A stretch of 64,000 nt of DNA from Pseudoxanthomonas daejeonensis (GTDB lineage Bacteria; Pseudomonadota; Gammaproteobacteria; Xanthomonadales; Xanthomonadaceae): assembly GCF_010093205.1 (NCBI RefSeq), contig NZ_PDWN01000016.1:23568-87567 (forward strand). The letters run 5' to 3'. This document shows positions 9,092 to 18,539 of this stretch, in pieces. The translations under genes were made by a program, and so were the position numbers. The notes beneath the pieces are model-generated. The model made no database searches. It was not told where the DNA came from and saw only the letters and a program-made list of their open reading frames with translations. Within the stretch, counting starts at the first letter, position 1. The number at the start of each line of letters is the position of its first letter.

Positions 9092-10612
9092 TCATTCGGC
9101 GGTGCGCACGGCCGGCGGCGCCTTCCAGGAGCCGTCCAGTGCCTCGGGCTTGGGCCAGTACTCGCGCATCACCATGAAGAACGGGCTCGCGGGCGCCGGC
9201 AGCCAGTTGGCTTCCTTGCCCTCGCCCGGCGATTCGTGCTGGATGTAGAGGGTGATCCCGCCGTCGGGATCGCGCACCAGGCTTTTCTCCATCGGCGAGT
9301 TGATCAGGTAGCGGTTGATCGGATTCTCGGTCAGCAGGCTGGCGGGCAGTTCGTACATGGTCAGCGACCAGAACGAATTGACCGGCGGCAGCTTGCCCGG
9401 CTCGAAGTGCACCGTGTAGCGGTTGTTCGCCCCGTCGAGTGGCTTGCCCTCCGAATCCACGAAATAGGCCGGGTAATTGGCTTCCTCCTTGGAGTTTCCG
9501 TAGATGCCCAGCAGGGCCGACGCCATCCGGGCCAGGTAGTCGTTGTCGAGGAACTCGCGCGTGCCGAATCCGTCGGCGCTGCTCTTCTTGCCGGTGTCGA
9601 TCATCCCGGCCTTGTACTGCGCGAACGCGGCCAGCGCGTCGGCCATGCCGGCTTCCACCGCCTGGCGTTGTTCCGGCGACAGCGCGGCCACGTCGAATGT
9701 CTTCCCCGCACCGATGCCGGCCTTGGCGAAGCGCTCCATCAGCGCGGTCTCGCTCGGGTGGGTCGGTGCGTACTGCAGCAGGAAGTTGAGCAGCGCGAAG
9801 AACTCCGGCGAGGTCTTTTGCGCCTCGGGCGACAACGGCACCGGGAAGTCCACCGGTCGCAGCGGTTCCGGCGCGGCGGCGGCGGCGAACTGCGACAGCG
9901 GCTGCACGCGGTAGCCGGCCTGGACCTGCTTGACCGCGTCGATGTCATCCTCGCCGAACAGCTGGGTGCGGTAGAGCACGAAGGCCAGTTCGGTCTCCGA
10001 ACGGATCACCGACTTGATCCCCTTCGGCACCTCCCCGTCCCAGCCGGGACCGGCCAGCAGGAAGTGGCCCGCGTCATTGCCGGTGGCCCGGCTGCCGACG
10101 TAGGCGAAGTTGTGGGTGTACATGTCGATGAACTGCAGCGAGTAGTAGCGGGCCGGATCCATGGCCGGCACGCTGATCACCAGCGGCTCGGCGCGCAGGT
10201 CGGCGCCGAGGAAGGAGTACGGCGTGTCCGAGTTGGGTGTCTGGATCGCCTTGTCCTGCGGGGTGAACACGCGCGCCACGTTGTGGACCTGGTTCCACGA
10301 GCCCTTGTACTCGGGGTTGGCCGTGTCGACGAAGTAGGAATGCTGGATCCGGTAGCTGTCGACCATCGGGAAGCCGTAGATGTAGGCCTCCCTGGTGATC
10401 GCACGCAGTTCGTCCGGCGAGGCCGCCATGCTGGCCGGTACCGGGCCCGCAGCCGCATCGGCCGGGCCCGTAGCCCGGTTGCAGGCCGCCTGGACCAGCG
10501 CGAGCATCGCCAGTCCCAGTAGCCAGCGGAGGCGGCGTCCCCGGATGCCGGCGCCCTCCGGACCTGCGTGTTGCACGTGGCCTTGCGCGATCGCTGCAGG
10601 CATAACGCTCAT
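9092..10612 (-). CDS. DUF1254/DUF1214 lipoprotein (paralogue 2)
   Basis: A 506-residue paralogue of the downstream gene with fuller DUF1254 and DUF1214 domains. The N terminus carries a hydrophobic segment ending LVQAAC, a lipobox about 45 residues from the start ATG at 10612; that start follows a strong GGGAGGGG ribosome site. Recognisable blocks are EAYIYGFPMVDSYRI, QTPNSDTPYSFLGADLR, YYSLQFIDMYTHNFAYVG and PVNSFWSLTMYELP. The catalytic or binding role is unknown. The long N-terminal lead before the hydrophobic stretch is unusual for a lipoprotein, so the true start could be slightly downstream. Confidence 0.85.
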   Translation of the reverse strand: MSVMPAAIAQGHVQHAGPEGAGIRGRRLRWLLGLAMLALVQAACNRATGPADAAAGPVPASMAASPDELRAITREAYIYGFPMVDSYRIQHSYFVDTANPEYKGSWNQVHNVARVFTPQDKAIQTPNSDTPYSFLGADLRAEPLVISVPAMDPARYYSLQFIDMYTHNFAYVGSRATGNDAGHFLLAGPGWDGEVPKGIKSVIRSETELAFVLYRTQLFGEDDIDAVKQVQAGYRVQPLSQFAAAAAPEPLRPVDFPVPLSPEAQKTSPEFFALLNFLLQYAPTHPSETALMERFAKAGIGAGKTFDVAALSPEQRQAVEAGMADALAAFAQYKAGMIDTGKKSSADGFGTREFLDNDYLARMASALLGIYGNSKEEANYPAYFVDSEGKPLDGANNRYTVHFEPGKLPPVNSFWSLTMYELPASLLTENPINRYLINSPMEKSLVRDPDGGITLYIQHESPGEGKEANWLPAPASPFFMVMREYWPKPEALDGSWKAPPAVRTAE

Positions 10613-10910
10613 CGTGTCCCCTCCCGTCTGGTTCCATCTTCCGTCGATGACTGCACCGGTAGTGCCTGGTGCCGCGTCGTCACCGCCTACCCGGGCGTGG
10701 TGGCCCCTGGGTTGCCATCGTTCTGTTGCAGCTGGAGTGAAGATTGCGCGCACGGGCGGCCCGTGGACATCCGCGAATCAACCTACGGGATGATAGGTAA
10801 AAATGCGTAACGACCCGCTGCGGCGCAGCGGCGCTCCGCCCGCAGCGGCCGTTCAACGTCCCCGCACGGGTATGCATGGGTGCAGCCGAACCCGGTATGG
10901 ATCGCGTGGA

Positions 10911-11807
10911 TCAGCGGCGCGGCACGAACGGGAGCCTGGCGTGCGCGTCCAGCGCCGCCACTGCCGCCTGGCCCACCGCCACCGAGATCTGGTTGAGCCC
11001 GCTGACGACATCGCCGATCGCATACAGGCCGGGCACGCCGGTGGTCTGGTGGCTGCGATCGACTGGAATTTCGCCGGTGCCGGTGAGCGTGACGCCGGCC
11101 TGTTGCGCCAGCCGGGCACTGCTGCGGCTGCCCAGGAAGGGATAGACGGTGTCGAACCAGTCGCGGTCGCCATCGACGGCATAACCGCAGCGCCTGCCAT
11201 CGAAGACCAGCTGCCCACCCGCGGGCAGTACGCGCGCATCCAGGCCGCCCTCGCCGTCGAGCGTCCCGACTGTGTCGGTCGGCAGCAGGGTCAGGCGCGC
11301 GCTGTAGCCGCGCAGGAAACGTGCATGGGAGACGATCGACGCCCATGGGCCATGGATGCCGATATTCCGGTCGGTCACCTCGTAGGCATCGCAGACCGGG
11401 CACAGGCGCAAGGCGCCGCAGGCGATGGCGCCCTCGACGTCGTCGACGTCCGGAAGGCGGTCGGCCAGGCCGGTGGCGAGGATCACCGTGGGCGCGCGCC
11501 AGCGGTGGCCCTGCGCATCCGCCAGCTGGAATCCGTCGCCGTCGCGCAGCAGGCTGGTCACCGTGGCGCTTTCGAAACGTGCGCCGAAGGAAGTGGCCTG
11601 CTCGCGCAGTCGCGCCAGCAGGTCGATCCCGGCGATGCCCTGCGGGAATCCCGGGCAGTTGTTGCTCTCCGGGATCCAGCGGGCGCGACTGGCGCCGGCG
11701 TCGAGCACGCGCACCGTGCGCAGCAGGCGGCCCAGGTAGATCGCCGCGGTCAGCCCGGCCGGACCGGCGCCGACCACCACGACGTCGTCGCAGGAACTCC
11801 CGGCCAT
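10911..11807 (-). CDS. Thioredoxin-reductase-like FAD/NAD(P) oxidoreductase
   Basis: A 298-residue flavoprotein of the thioredoxin-reductase fold. The FAD-binding GAGPAGLTAAIYLGR motif is at the N terminus and the GLYAIGDVVSGLNQ FAD-contact motif near the C terminus. A CPVC pair in RLCPVCDAYE sits where TrxR has its redox-active CxxC. The expected NAD(P)H GxGxxA/G motif is replaced by GIHGPWAS, so nicotinamide binding may be lost or altered. It could be a TrxR paralogue with a different partner or a ferredoxin/flavodoxin reductase. The ATG at 11807 places the flavin motif about ten residues in. Neighbours give no functional hint. Confidence 0.8.
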   Translation of the reverse strand: MAGSSCDDVVVVGAGPAGLTAAIYLGRLLRTVRVLDAGASRARWIPESNNCPGFPQGIAGIDLLARLREQATSFGARFESATVTSLLRDGDGFQLADAQGHRWRAPTVILATGLADRLPDVDDVEGAIACGALRLCPVCDAYEVTDRNIGIHGPWASIVSHARFLRGYSARLTLLPTDTVGTLDGEGGLDARVLPAGGQLVFDGRRCGYAVDGDRDWFDTVYPFLGSRSSARLAQQAGVTLTGTGEIPVDRSHQTTGVPGLYAIGDVVSGLNQISVAVGQAAVAALDAHARLPFVPRR

Positions 11808-11892
11808 CGCCGCCTCTCGCGCTACTGGACTGGTGCACACGATAGGCATGGCGCGTGAACGGCATGCGCAGGCCGCGATTCCACTCAGCGGC

Positions 11893-14583
11893 CTACACCT
11901 GCAGCGTCACGTCCATGAGCGTCGCGTCGTCCGCGTCCGGGCGGATCCGGAACCCGAGCTGCTGGCACATCGCCAGCATGGTCACGTTCTCGCGCAGGAC
12001 CTGCCCTTCGACCACTTTCAGTCCAATGGTGCCGGCGTACTCGATCATGATCCGCATCAGCTGCCAGCCGATGCCGTAACCCTTCAGGTCCGAGCGCACG
12101 AGGATGCCGTACTCGCCCCGTTCGTAGTTGGCGTCGGCCAGCAGGCGCACCGCGCCGAGCATCTCGCCGTTCTCCGGGTCGATCGCCACCAGCGCGATCG
12201 AGCGCGCGTAGTCGAGCTGGGTCAGGCGGGCGATGAATTCGTGGCTGAAATGGCGCACCGCGGAGAAAAAGCGCAGGCGCAGGTCCTCTTCGGTCACCCG
12301 CGAGAAGAACTGCAGGAACAGCGCTTCGTCCTCGGGCCGGACGGGGCGCACGAACATGCGCCGGCCGTGGGCCAGCTCGACATGGCGCTCCCATTCCTTC
12401 GGATACGGCCGGATCACGAAGCGCGAATGCCACGGCCCCTTCTGCGCCGGGCCCGGGTGCGGTGCCACCGCGACCCTGGCGTCCACCGCGATCACGCCGT
12501 CCTTGTCGGCCAGCAGCGGATTGATGTCCAGTTCGCGCACCTGCGGGATGTCGGCCGCCAGCTGCGCGAGCTTGACCAGCACCAGCGCAACCGCGCGCTC
12601 GTCGGCGGCCGGCACGTCGCGGTAGGCCTTGAGGATGCGCGACACGCGCGTGCGCGAGATCAGGTCGTGGGCCAGGCGCAGGTCCAGCGGCGGAAGCGCC
12701 AGCGCCTTGTCGTCGATCACCTCCACCGCCGTGCCACCGCGACCGAACACCACCACCGGTCCGAACGTGGGATCGTCGGCCAGGCCGGCGATCAGCTCGC
12801 GCGCCTTGGGCCGCACGATCATCGGATGCACGGTCACGCCCTCGATCTTCGCGTCCGGCCTGAGTTCGCGCGCGCGGGCGAGGATCGCGGCGGCGGCTTC
12901 ACGCACCGCAGCCTCGGTGGCCAGGTTCAGGCGCACGCCGTCAACGTCGGATTTGTGCACGATGTCGGGCGAGAGGATCTTCAGCGCGACCTGCTGGCCG
13001 GCCACCAGCGAAGGCGCGGCCGCAGCCACTGCGGCGTCAGCGTCGCGCGCCAGGGTCACCGGCGTGATCGGGATGCCGTAGGCCGCCATCAATGCGGTGA
13101 CTTCCAGCGGGTCCAGCCACTGCCGTCCCTGCGCCAGCGCGCCGGCGACCACGGCCTGCGCGGCGGCGCTGTCGACCACGAAATCCTCGGGCAGGCTCGG
13201 GGGCGTCTCCATCAGCGCCTGCTGCGCCTCGCGATGCCGGACCAGGTAGGTGTAGCCGCGCACCGCGCCGGCCTCGGTGGTGTAGGTCGGCACGCCGGCC
13301 GCTTCGAGTGACTTCAGCGCTTCGGCTTCGCGGCCCAGCCAGACCCCCAGCACCGGCTTGCCGGCACCGGGTCGCGGCCGCCGCGACAGCACCTGCGTCA
13401 CCGCGTCGGCGGCCTCGCTCGAGGAGGCCAGGGCGGTAGGCACGTTCATCACCAGCACCGCGTCGTTCTCGCGGTCCGACAACAGGGCTTCGAGCGCTTC
13501 CGAGTAGCGCGATGCGTCGGCGTCGCCGACGATGTCCACCGGATTGGAGCGCGACCAGGTCGGCGGCAGCACGCGGTCCAGGCGGCGCACGGTCGCCTCG
13601 TCCAGCGCGGCCAGGGTGCCGCCCAGGTCGACCAGCCGGTCCACCGCGAGCACGCCGATGCCGCCGCCGTTGGTCAGGATCGCCAGCCGCCGCCCCGGCG
13701 CCTGGCGCAGGTGGCCCAGGGTCTTGGCGGCGGCGAACAGTTCGTCCAGCGCCAGCACCCGCAGCAGGCCGGCGCGGCGGAAAGCGGCGTCGTAGACCGC
13801 GTCGGACCCGGCCAGCGCGCCGGTGTGCGTGGCCGCCGCCTTCGCCCCCTGCGCATGGCGGCCGGACTTGACCACCACGACGGGCTTGGCGCGCGCGGCC
13901 GCGCGGGCGGCGGACATGAACTTGCGCGCGTCGCGGATCGATTCGATGTAGAGCAGGATCGCGCGGGTCTTGGGGTCCTGCGCGAACCAGTCCAGCAGGT
14001 CGCCGAAGTCCACGTCCAGCGCATCGCCCAGCGAGACCACCGCCGAGAACCCGATCGAACGGGCCACGCCCCACTCCACCAGGCCCGAGGCGACCGCGCC
14101 GGACTGGGACACCAGCGCCAGGTCGCCCTTGAGCGGGCTGCGCGCGGCGAAGCTGACGTTGAGCCCGGCGTGCGGCGCCATCACCCCCAGGCAGTTGGGT
14201 CCGACGATGCGCAGGCCGTGCGGACGGGCGATGTCGCGCAACTGCTCCAGCAGCGACCCGGGCCCCTGGCCCAGGCCGGCGGAGACCACCACAGCCGCCC
14301 GGGCGCCGACCGCCACCGCTTCGGCGATCACCCCGGGCACGGTCGCGGCCGGGGTGGAGACCACGACCAGTTCCGGCTTGAACGGCAGGTCGGCCAGCCG
14401 AGCCACCGCAGCCAGGCCGTCGATCTGGCGGTGCTTCGGATTGACCAGGCCCACCGGCCCGGCGAAACCGGCCTCCCGGAGGTTGCGTACCACCGCGCGC
14501 CCGACCGAACGCTCGCGGGGGCTGGCCCCGACCACGGCGACCGAACGCGGGCGGAATACCGCCTCCAGGGCATAGGTGCTCAT
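11893..14583 (-). CDS. Pat-type protein lysine acetyltransferase (NDP-forming acyl-CoA synthetase-like + GNAT)
   Basis: An 896-residue protein with the architecture of Salmonella Pat/E. coli PatZ: CoA-binding and succinyl-CoA-ligase-like domains (residues 1-~450), an ATP-grasp domain (~485-700, LKILSPDIVHKSDVDGV) and a C-terminal GNAT acetyltransferase (~735-890) containing YERGEYGILVRSDLKGYGIG, an R/Q-x-x-G-x-G/A-like acetyl-CoA loop. Pat acetylates and inactivates acetyl-CoA synthetase and other enzymes. A histidine is retained at H253 in ATHTGALAG, the position equivalent to the phospho-histidine of ADP-forming acyl-CoA synthetases. The gene is monocistronic and divergent from ccoN. Confidence 0.88.
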   Translation of the reverse strand: MSTYALEAVFRPRSVAVVGASPRERSVGRAVVRNLREAGFAGPVGLVNPKHRQIDGLAAVARLADLPFKPELVVVSTPAATVPGVIAEAVAVGARAAVVVSAGLGQGPGSLLEQLRDIARPHGLRIVGPNCLGVMAPHAGLNVSFAARSPLKGDLALVSQSGAVASGLVEWGVARSIGFSAVVSLGDALDVDFGDLLDWFAQDPKTRAILLYIESIRDARKFMSAARAAARAKPVVVVKSGRHAQGAKAAATHTGALAGSDAVYDAAFRRAGLLRVLALDELFAAAKTLGHLRQAPGRRLAILTNGGGIGVLAVDRLVDLGGTLAALDEATVRRLDRVLPPTWSRSNPVDIVGDADASRYSEALEALLSDRENDAVLVMNVPTALASSSEAADAVTQVLSRRPRPGAGKPVLGVWLGREAEALKSLEAAGVPTYTTEAGAVRGYTYLVRHREAQQALMETPPSLPEDFVVDSAAAQAVVAGALAQGRQWLDPLEVTALMAAYGIPITPVTLARDADAAVAAAAPSLVAGQQVALKILSPDIVHKSDVDGVRLNLATEAAVREAAAAILARARELRPDAKIEGVTVHPMIVRPKARELIAGLADDPTFGPVVVFGRGGTAVEVIDDKALALPPLDLRLAHDLISRTRVSRILKAYRDVPAADERAVALVLVKLAQLAADIPQVRELDINPLLADKDGVIAVDARVAVAPHPGPAQKGPWHSRFVIRPYPKEWERHVELAHGRRMFVRPVRPEDEALFLQFFSRVTEEDLRLRFFSAVRHFSHEFIARLTQLDYARSIALVAIDPENGEMLGAVRLLADANYERGEYGILVRSDLKGYGIGWQLMRIMIEYAGTIGLKVVEGQVLRENVTMLAMCQQLGFRIRPDADDATLMDVTLQV

Positions 14584-14795
14584 CGCGTCGAACCTTCCTC
14601 GTCCATGGCGGGAACCATACAACCCGTCCGCCGGCAGGCCCACCCGGACAATGTGTCCGGTCCAATCGCCGCGGCCGGCGCGTATGCTGCCGGCCAGGGC
14701 TCACCCACTGCCAGCCGGCAGCCAGGCGGTTCTCCGTTCACGGGGCATGGCGACGGCCAGTTTCTATGGGTAACCCGGATGCCATCCGGCGCGCA

Positions 14796-14809
14796 TTGAT
14801 CACGATCAA
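14796..14809. promoter_or_regulatory. FNR/Anr-type box upstream of ccoN
   Basis: A perfect TTGAT-CACG-ATCAA FNR consensus, extended to a 16-bp palindrome at 14795-14810. Its centre is 65 nt before the ccoN ATG. If it works as a class II site at -41.5, transcription would start near 14844 with a weak GATGAT -10 at 14832-14837. It predicts low-oxygen activation of the cbb3 operon. Confidence 0.85.
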
Positions 14810-14867
14810 TGCCCGGATCACCCCACAGGGGGATGATTGCCCCCGTTCAGACTGAGGATCGGGCCGC

Positions 14868-16307
14868 ATGCAAAGCGTGCAGGGGACATACAACGACAAG
14901 GTGGTGCGGCAGTTCGCGGTGATGACCGTGGTCTGGGGCATCGTGGGCATGGCCGTGGGCGTCCTCATCGCCGCCCAGCTGTACTGGCCGGCATTGAACT
15001 TCGACCTGCCGTGGCTCAGCTACGGCCGGTTGCGGCCACTGCACACCAATGCGGTGATCTTCGCCTTCGGTGGCAGCGCGCTGTTCGCCACCAGCCTGCA
15101 CGTGGTCCAGCGCACCTGCCACGTGCGCCTGATCTCCGACCGGCTGGCCGCCTTCGTGTTCTGGGGCTGGCAGCTGGTGATCCTGCTGGCGGCGATCACC
15201 CTGCCGCTGGGCCTGACCCAGGGCAAGGAGTACGCCGAGCTGGAGTGGCCGGTCGACCTGCTGATCACGGTCGTCTGGGTGGCCTACGGGGCCCTGTTCT
15301 TCGGCACGATCGTCAAGCGCCGGGTCAAGCACATCTACGTGGCCAACTGGTTCTATGGCGCCTACATCATCGCCATCGCCCTGCTGCACATCGTCAACAA
15401 CCTGGCCATCCCGGTCGGCCTGGGCAAGTCGTATTCGATCTACAGCGGCGCGGTCGATGCGATGGTGCAGTGGTGGTACGGCCACAATGCGGTCGGGTTC
15501 CTGCTGACCGCCGGCTTCCTCGGGATGATGTACTACTTCGTGCCCAAGCAGGCCGGGCGGCCGATCTACTCCTACCGCCTGTCGATCGTGCACTTCTGGG
15601 CGCTGATCGCCATCTATATGTGGGCCGGCCCGCACCACCTGCTGTACACGGCGCTTCCGGACTGGGCGCAGTCGCTGGGCATGGTGTTCTCGCTGATCCT
15701 GCTGGCCCCGTCCTGGGGCGGCGCGATCAATGGCGTGATGACCCTGTCGGGCGTCTGGTACAAGCTGCGCACCGACCCGATCCTGAAGTTCCTGATCGTG
15801 GCCATCTCGTTCTACATGATCGCCACCTTCGAGGGGCCGATGATGTCGATCAAGACGGTCAACTCGCTGTCCCACTACACCGACTGGACCGTGGGCCACG
15901 TCCACGCCGGCGCGCTGGGCTGGGTTGCGATGATCTCGATCGGCTCGATCTATTCGCTGCTGCCCAGGCTGCTCGGCCGCGAACAGATGTACTCGATCAA
16001 GGCGATCGACCTGCACTTCTGGATGCACACCCTGGGCGTGGTGTTCTACATCGCCTCGATGTGGATCGCCGGCGTGATGCAGGGCCTGATGTGGCGCGCC
16101 ACCAACGACGACGGCACGCTGACCTACAGCTTCGTCGAGGCGCTCGCCGCGACCTATCCGTACTACCTGATCCGGCTGTTCGGCGGCCTGCTGGTCCTGG
16201 CCGGCATGTTCGTGATGGCCTGGAACCTGGTGCGCACCTACCGCGCCGCCCCCGCGATCGCCGAACAGCCGCTGCTGCCGGTCGACGCTTCCCAAGTGCG
16301 CGCCTGA
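14868..16307 (+). CDS. ccoN: cbb3-type cytochrome c oxidase subunit I
   Basis: Catalytic heme-copper subunit of the high-affinity cbb3 terminal oxidase in the inner membrane. The 479-residue protein has about twelve membrane segments. Conserved histidine motifs for the low-spin heme, heme b3 and CuB are visible, including [40 protein letters not shown] and [10 protein letters not shown]. It is the first gene of the cco operon, preceded by the FNR box, and is followed by ccoO after 7 nt. Length and motifs agree fully with CcoN. Confidence 0.97.
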   Translation: MQSVQGTYNDKVVRQFAVMTVVWGIVGMAVGVLIAAQLYWPALNFDLPWLSYGRLRPLHTNAVIFAFGGSALFATSLHVVQRTCHVRLISDRLAAFVFWGWQLVILLAAITLPLGLTQGKEYAELEWPVDLLITVVWVAYGALFFGTIVKRRVKHIYVANWFYGAYIIAIALLHIVNNLAIPVGLGKSYSIYSGAVDAMVQWWYGHNAVGFLLTAGFLGMMYYFVPKQAGRPIYSYRLSIVHFWALIAIYMWAGPHHLLYTALPDWAQSLGMVFSLILLAPSWGGAINGVMTLSGVWYKLRTDPILKFLIVAISFYMIATFEGPMMSIKTVNSLSHYTDWTVGHVHAGALGWVAMISIGSIYSLLPRLLGREQMYSIKAIDLHFWMHTLGVVFYIASMWIAGVMQGLMWRATNDDGTLTYSFVEALAATYPYYLIRLFGGLLVLAGMFVMAWNLVRTYRAAPAIAEQPLLPVDASQVRA

Positions 16308-16314
16308 GGCCCCC

Positions 16315-16947
16315 ATGAGCGAACACAACCAGAATCCGCACGAGAAGATCGAGAAGAACGTCGGCCTGATGGCCGTACTGATCGCGGTCGCCATCTCCTT
16401 CGGCGGTCTTGCCCAGATCGTGCCGCTGATGTTCCAGGCCGAAGCGATCAAGCCGCTGGAAGGCGTGGAGCCCTACCCGGCGCTGCAACTGGCCGGCCGC
16501 GACGTGTACGTACGCGAGGGCTGCTACAACTGCCACTCGCAGATGGTCCGCACCCTGCGCTTCGAGACCGAACGCTACGGCCACTACTCGCTGGCGGGCG
16601 AATCGGTCTACGACCGTCCGTTCCAGTGGGGCAGCAAGCGCACCGGGCCGGACCTGGCCCGGGTCGGTGGCCGCTACTCCGACGACTGGCATCGCGTGCA
16701 CCTGATCAACCCGCGCGACGTGGTGCCGGAATCGAACATGCCCGGCTTCCCCTGGCTGCAGGAAAACAAGGTCGACGGGAAGACAGTGGCCCGACGCATG
16801 TCCGCGCTCAAGACGCTGGGCGATCCCTACACCGACGAGCAGATCGCGCAGGCCGCCGCAGACGTAGAGGGCAAGACCGAACTGGATGCGATGGTCGCCT
16901 ACCTGCAGGCGCTGGGCCGGCACGCGCCGCGTGGAGGCCAGCCATGA
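16315..16947 (+). CDS. ccoO: cbb3-type cytochrome c oxidase subunit II (mono-heme)
   Basis: Membrane-anchored mono-heme cytochrome c that relays electrons to CcoN. The 210-residue sequence has an N-terminal transmembrane anchor (~17-38) and one heme-c site, C70-Y-N-C73-H74, followed by the conserved [15 protein letters not shown] segment. The distal methionine ligand is probably in SNMPGFPWL. The stop codon overlaps the ccoQ start (ATGA), indicating translational coupling. Confidence 0.97.
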   Translation: MSEHNQNPHEKIEKNVGLMAVLIAVAISFGGLAQIVPLMFQAEAIKPLEGVEPYPALQLAGRDVYVREGCYNCHSQMVRTLRFETERYGHYSLAGESVYDRPFQWGSKRTGPDLARVGGRYSDDWHRVHLINPRDVVPESNMPGFPWLQENKVDGKTVARRMSALKTLGDPYTDEQIAQAAADVEGKTELDAMVAYLQALGRHAPRGGQP

Positions 16948-17102
16948 TCGCCGGGCTGGTGACGGGGGCGCTGCTGGTGCTGTTCATCGGCGGCTGGATC
17001 TGGGCCTGGAGCCCGAAGCGCAAGCGTGCGTTCGACGAGGCGGCGCAGCTGCCGCTGGACGACGGCGACGCCGGCCTGCAAGACAAGGGGAACGTGGCAT
17101 GA
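16944..17102 (+). CDS. ccoQ: cbb3 oxidase subunit CcoQ
   Basis: A 52-residue protein with a single membrane helix ([20 protein letters not shown]) followed by the [13 protein letters not shown] motif typical of CcoQ. It helps stabilise the cbb3 complex. It overlaps ccoO upstream and ccoP downstream by 4 nt each (both ATGA), so the three reading frames are tightly coupled. Confidence 0.93.
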   Translation: MIAGLVTGALLVLFIGGWIWAWSPKRKRAFDEAAQLPLDDGDAGLQDKGNVA

Positions 17103-18037
17103 CAAGCGGATGGACCTGGTTCGTCATCGTCCTGGTGGCCATCAACATCCTCGGATGCGTGTGGCTGCTGTGGTGGACCGCGCGGCGGCGCCCGGGCGAT
17201 CCCAAGCCCGAGGACACGTCCCACATCTGGGACGGCGACATCACCGAGTACAACAAGCCGCTGCCGAAGTGGTGGATCAACCTGTTCTACCTGACCATCG
17301 TCTTCGCCATCGCCTACCTGTTCTGGTTCGGCGGCCTTGGCGGCGTGCCCAGCTACGGCGGCTGGACCTCGGTGAACGAGCACAGCAAGGAAAAAGCCAT
17401 CGAGGACGCCAAGCTCGAGCAGACGTTCAAGCCCTTCGCCGGCCAGGCCATCGATGCGCTGGCGCAGGACCCGAAGGCGGTGGCCTTGGGCCGCTCGATC
17501 TTCAGCAACACCTGCGCCACCTGCCATGGCTCCTCGGGCCAGGGTGCGATCGGCTATCCGAACCTGACCGACGACATCTGGCACTGGGGCGGTTCGCCGG
17601 ACCACATCCTGCAGACGGTGCTCGACGGGCGCGAGGGCATGATGCCCGAGTGGGGAACGGTGCTCACCGGCATGGGCGGCCCGGACGCGATCGACTACAC
17701 CATCGCCTACGTGCGCACGCTGTCGGCGCCGGAAACGCTGCAGAACAACTACATGGCAGCGCGCGGCCGCAAGCTCTACGAGGGCGTGTGCGCGGCCTGC
17801 CACGGCATCGACGGCACCGGCAACGCGGACCTGGGCGCACCGGACCTGACCGACGCGTACTGGATGTATGGCAGCAGCCGCGAGAGCCTGTACCAGACCA
17901 TCGCCCACGGCCGCCACGGCAGCATGCCGGCGCACCGCGAGCTGCTGGGCGAAACCCGTGCACGCCTGGTCGCCGCCTACGTCTGGTCGCTGTCGCATAA
18001 TGCGACCCAGACAGGGAGCCAGCAGGGCGTGAAGTGA
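17099..18037 (+). CDS. ccoP: cbb3-type cytochrome c oxidase subunit III (di-heme)
   Basis: Di-heme cytochrome c subunit receiving electrons from soluble cytochromes. The 312-residue protein has two N-terminal membrane segments (~5-26 and ~60-80), then two cytochrome c domains with heme sites C139-A-T-C142-H143 and C231-A-A-C234-H235. The FixP-type motif DITEYNKPLPKWW lies between the two helices. It overlaps ccoQ and the following small gene by 4 nt. Confidence 0.97.
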   Translation: MTSGWTWFVIVLVAINILGCVWLLWWTARRRPGDPKPEDTSHIWDGDITEYNKPLPKWWINLFYLTIVFAIAYLFWFGGLGGVPSYGGWTSVNEHSKEKAIEDAKLEQTFKPFAGQAIDALAQDPKAVALGRSIFSNTCATCHGSSGQGAIGYPNLTDDIWHWGGSPDHILQTVLDGREGMMPEWGTVLTGMGGPDAIDYTIAYVRTLSAPETLQNNYMAARGRKLYEGVCAACHGIDGTGNADLGAPDLTDAYWMYGSSRESLYQTIAHGRHGSMPAHRELLGETRARLVAAYVWSLSHNATQTGSQQGVK

Positions 18038-18330
18038 CCGATTTCAGCGAGCCGCGCTTCGACCATCCCCCACGCCCGCTCGCGCAGCGCGTGGGGGCCA
18101 TCGCCTGGCCCAGCTTCTTCGCTGCCGGCGTGGCGACGATGGTGTTCTTCGCCTTCGTCGACCCGCTGGCGCTGCGCGACCTCACCTTCCCGCAGCTGCA
18201 GATCACCCGCGAGCTCGGCTATACGCTGGGCTTCTTCATGTTCTGGCTGGCGACCGCGTCGTCCAGCCTGTTCACCTGGATCCTGCTGCGTCCGTCCAGT
18301 CGCTTCAACCGGCCGTTGCCGCCGGGATAG
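18034..18330 (+). CDS. Small two-helix membrane protein in cco operon
   Basis: A 98-residue hydrophobic protein with two predicted membrane helices (~22-42 and ~65-86) that I cannot assign to a named family. It starts at a GTG whose GTGA overlaps the ccoP stop, so it is almost certainly translated with the oxidase subunits. Position between ccoP and ccoG suggests an accessory or assembly role, by context only. Confidence 0.75.
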   Translation: MTDFSEPRFDHPPRPLAQRVGAIAWPSFFAAGVATMVFFAFVDPLALRDLTFPQLQITRELGYTLGFFMFWLATASSSLFTWILLRPSSRFNRPLPPG

Positions 18331-18539
18331 CCCGGGCGCGATGCGCGCCCCTGCGGCAATTTGTCGTCTGGCGCACGGCGCGGGTTTGCGGATACTGGGA
18401 TGGATGCGGAGCCACGATCCGCCAGCCACGCCGCGAGCGGCCAAGCCGACACCATGAACCCGACCCGATTCCCCCGCACCGGCCAGTCCAGCCCGCCCCG
18501 CTCCTGCGCACGCGCACGGCCGCAGCCAGGACGGCAACC

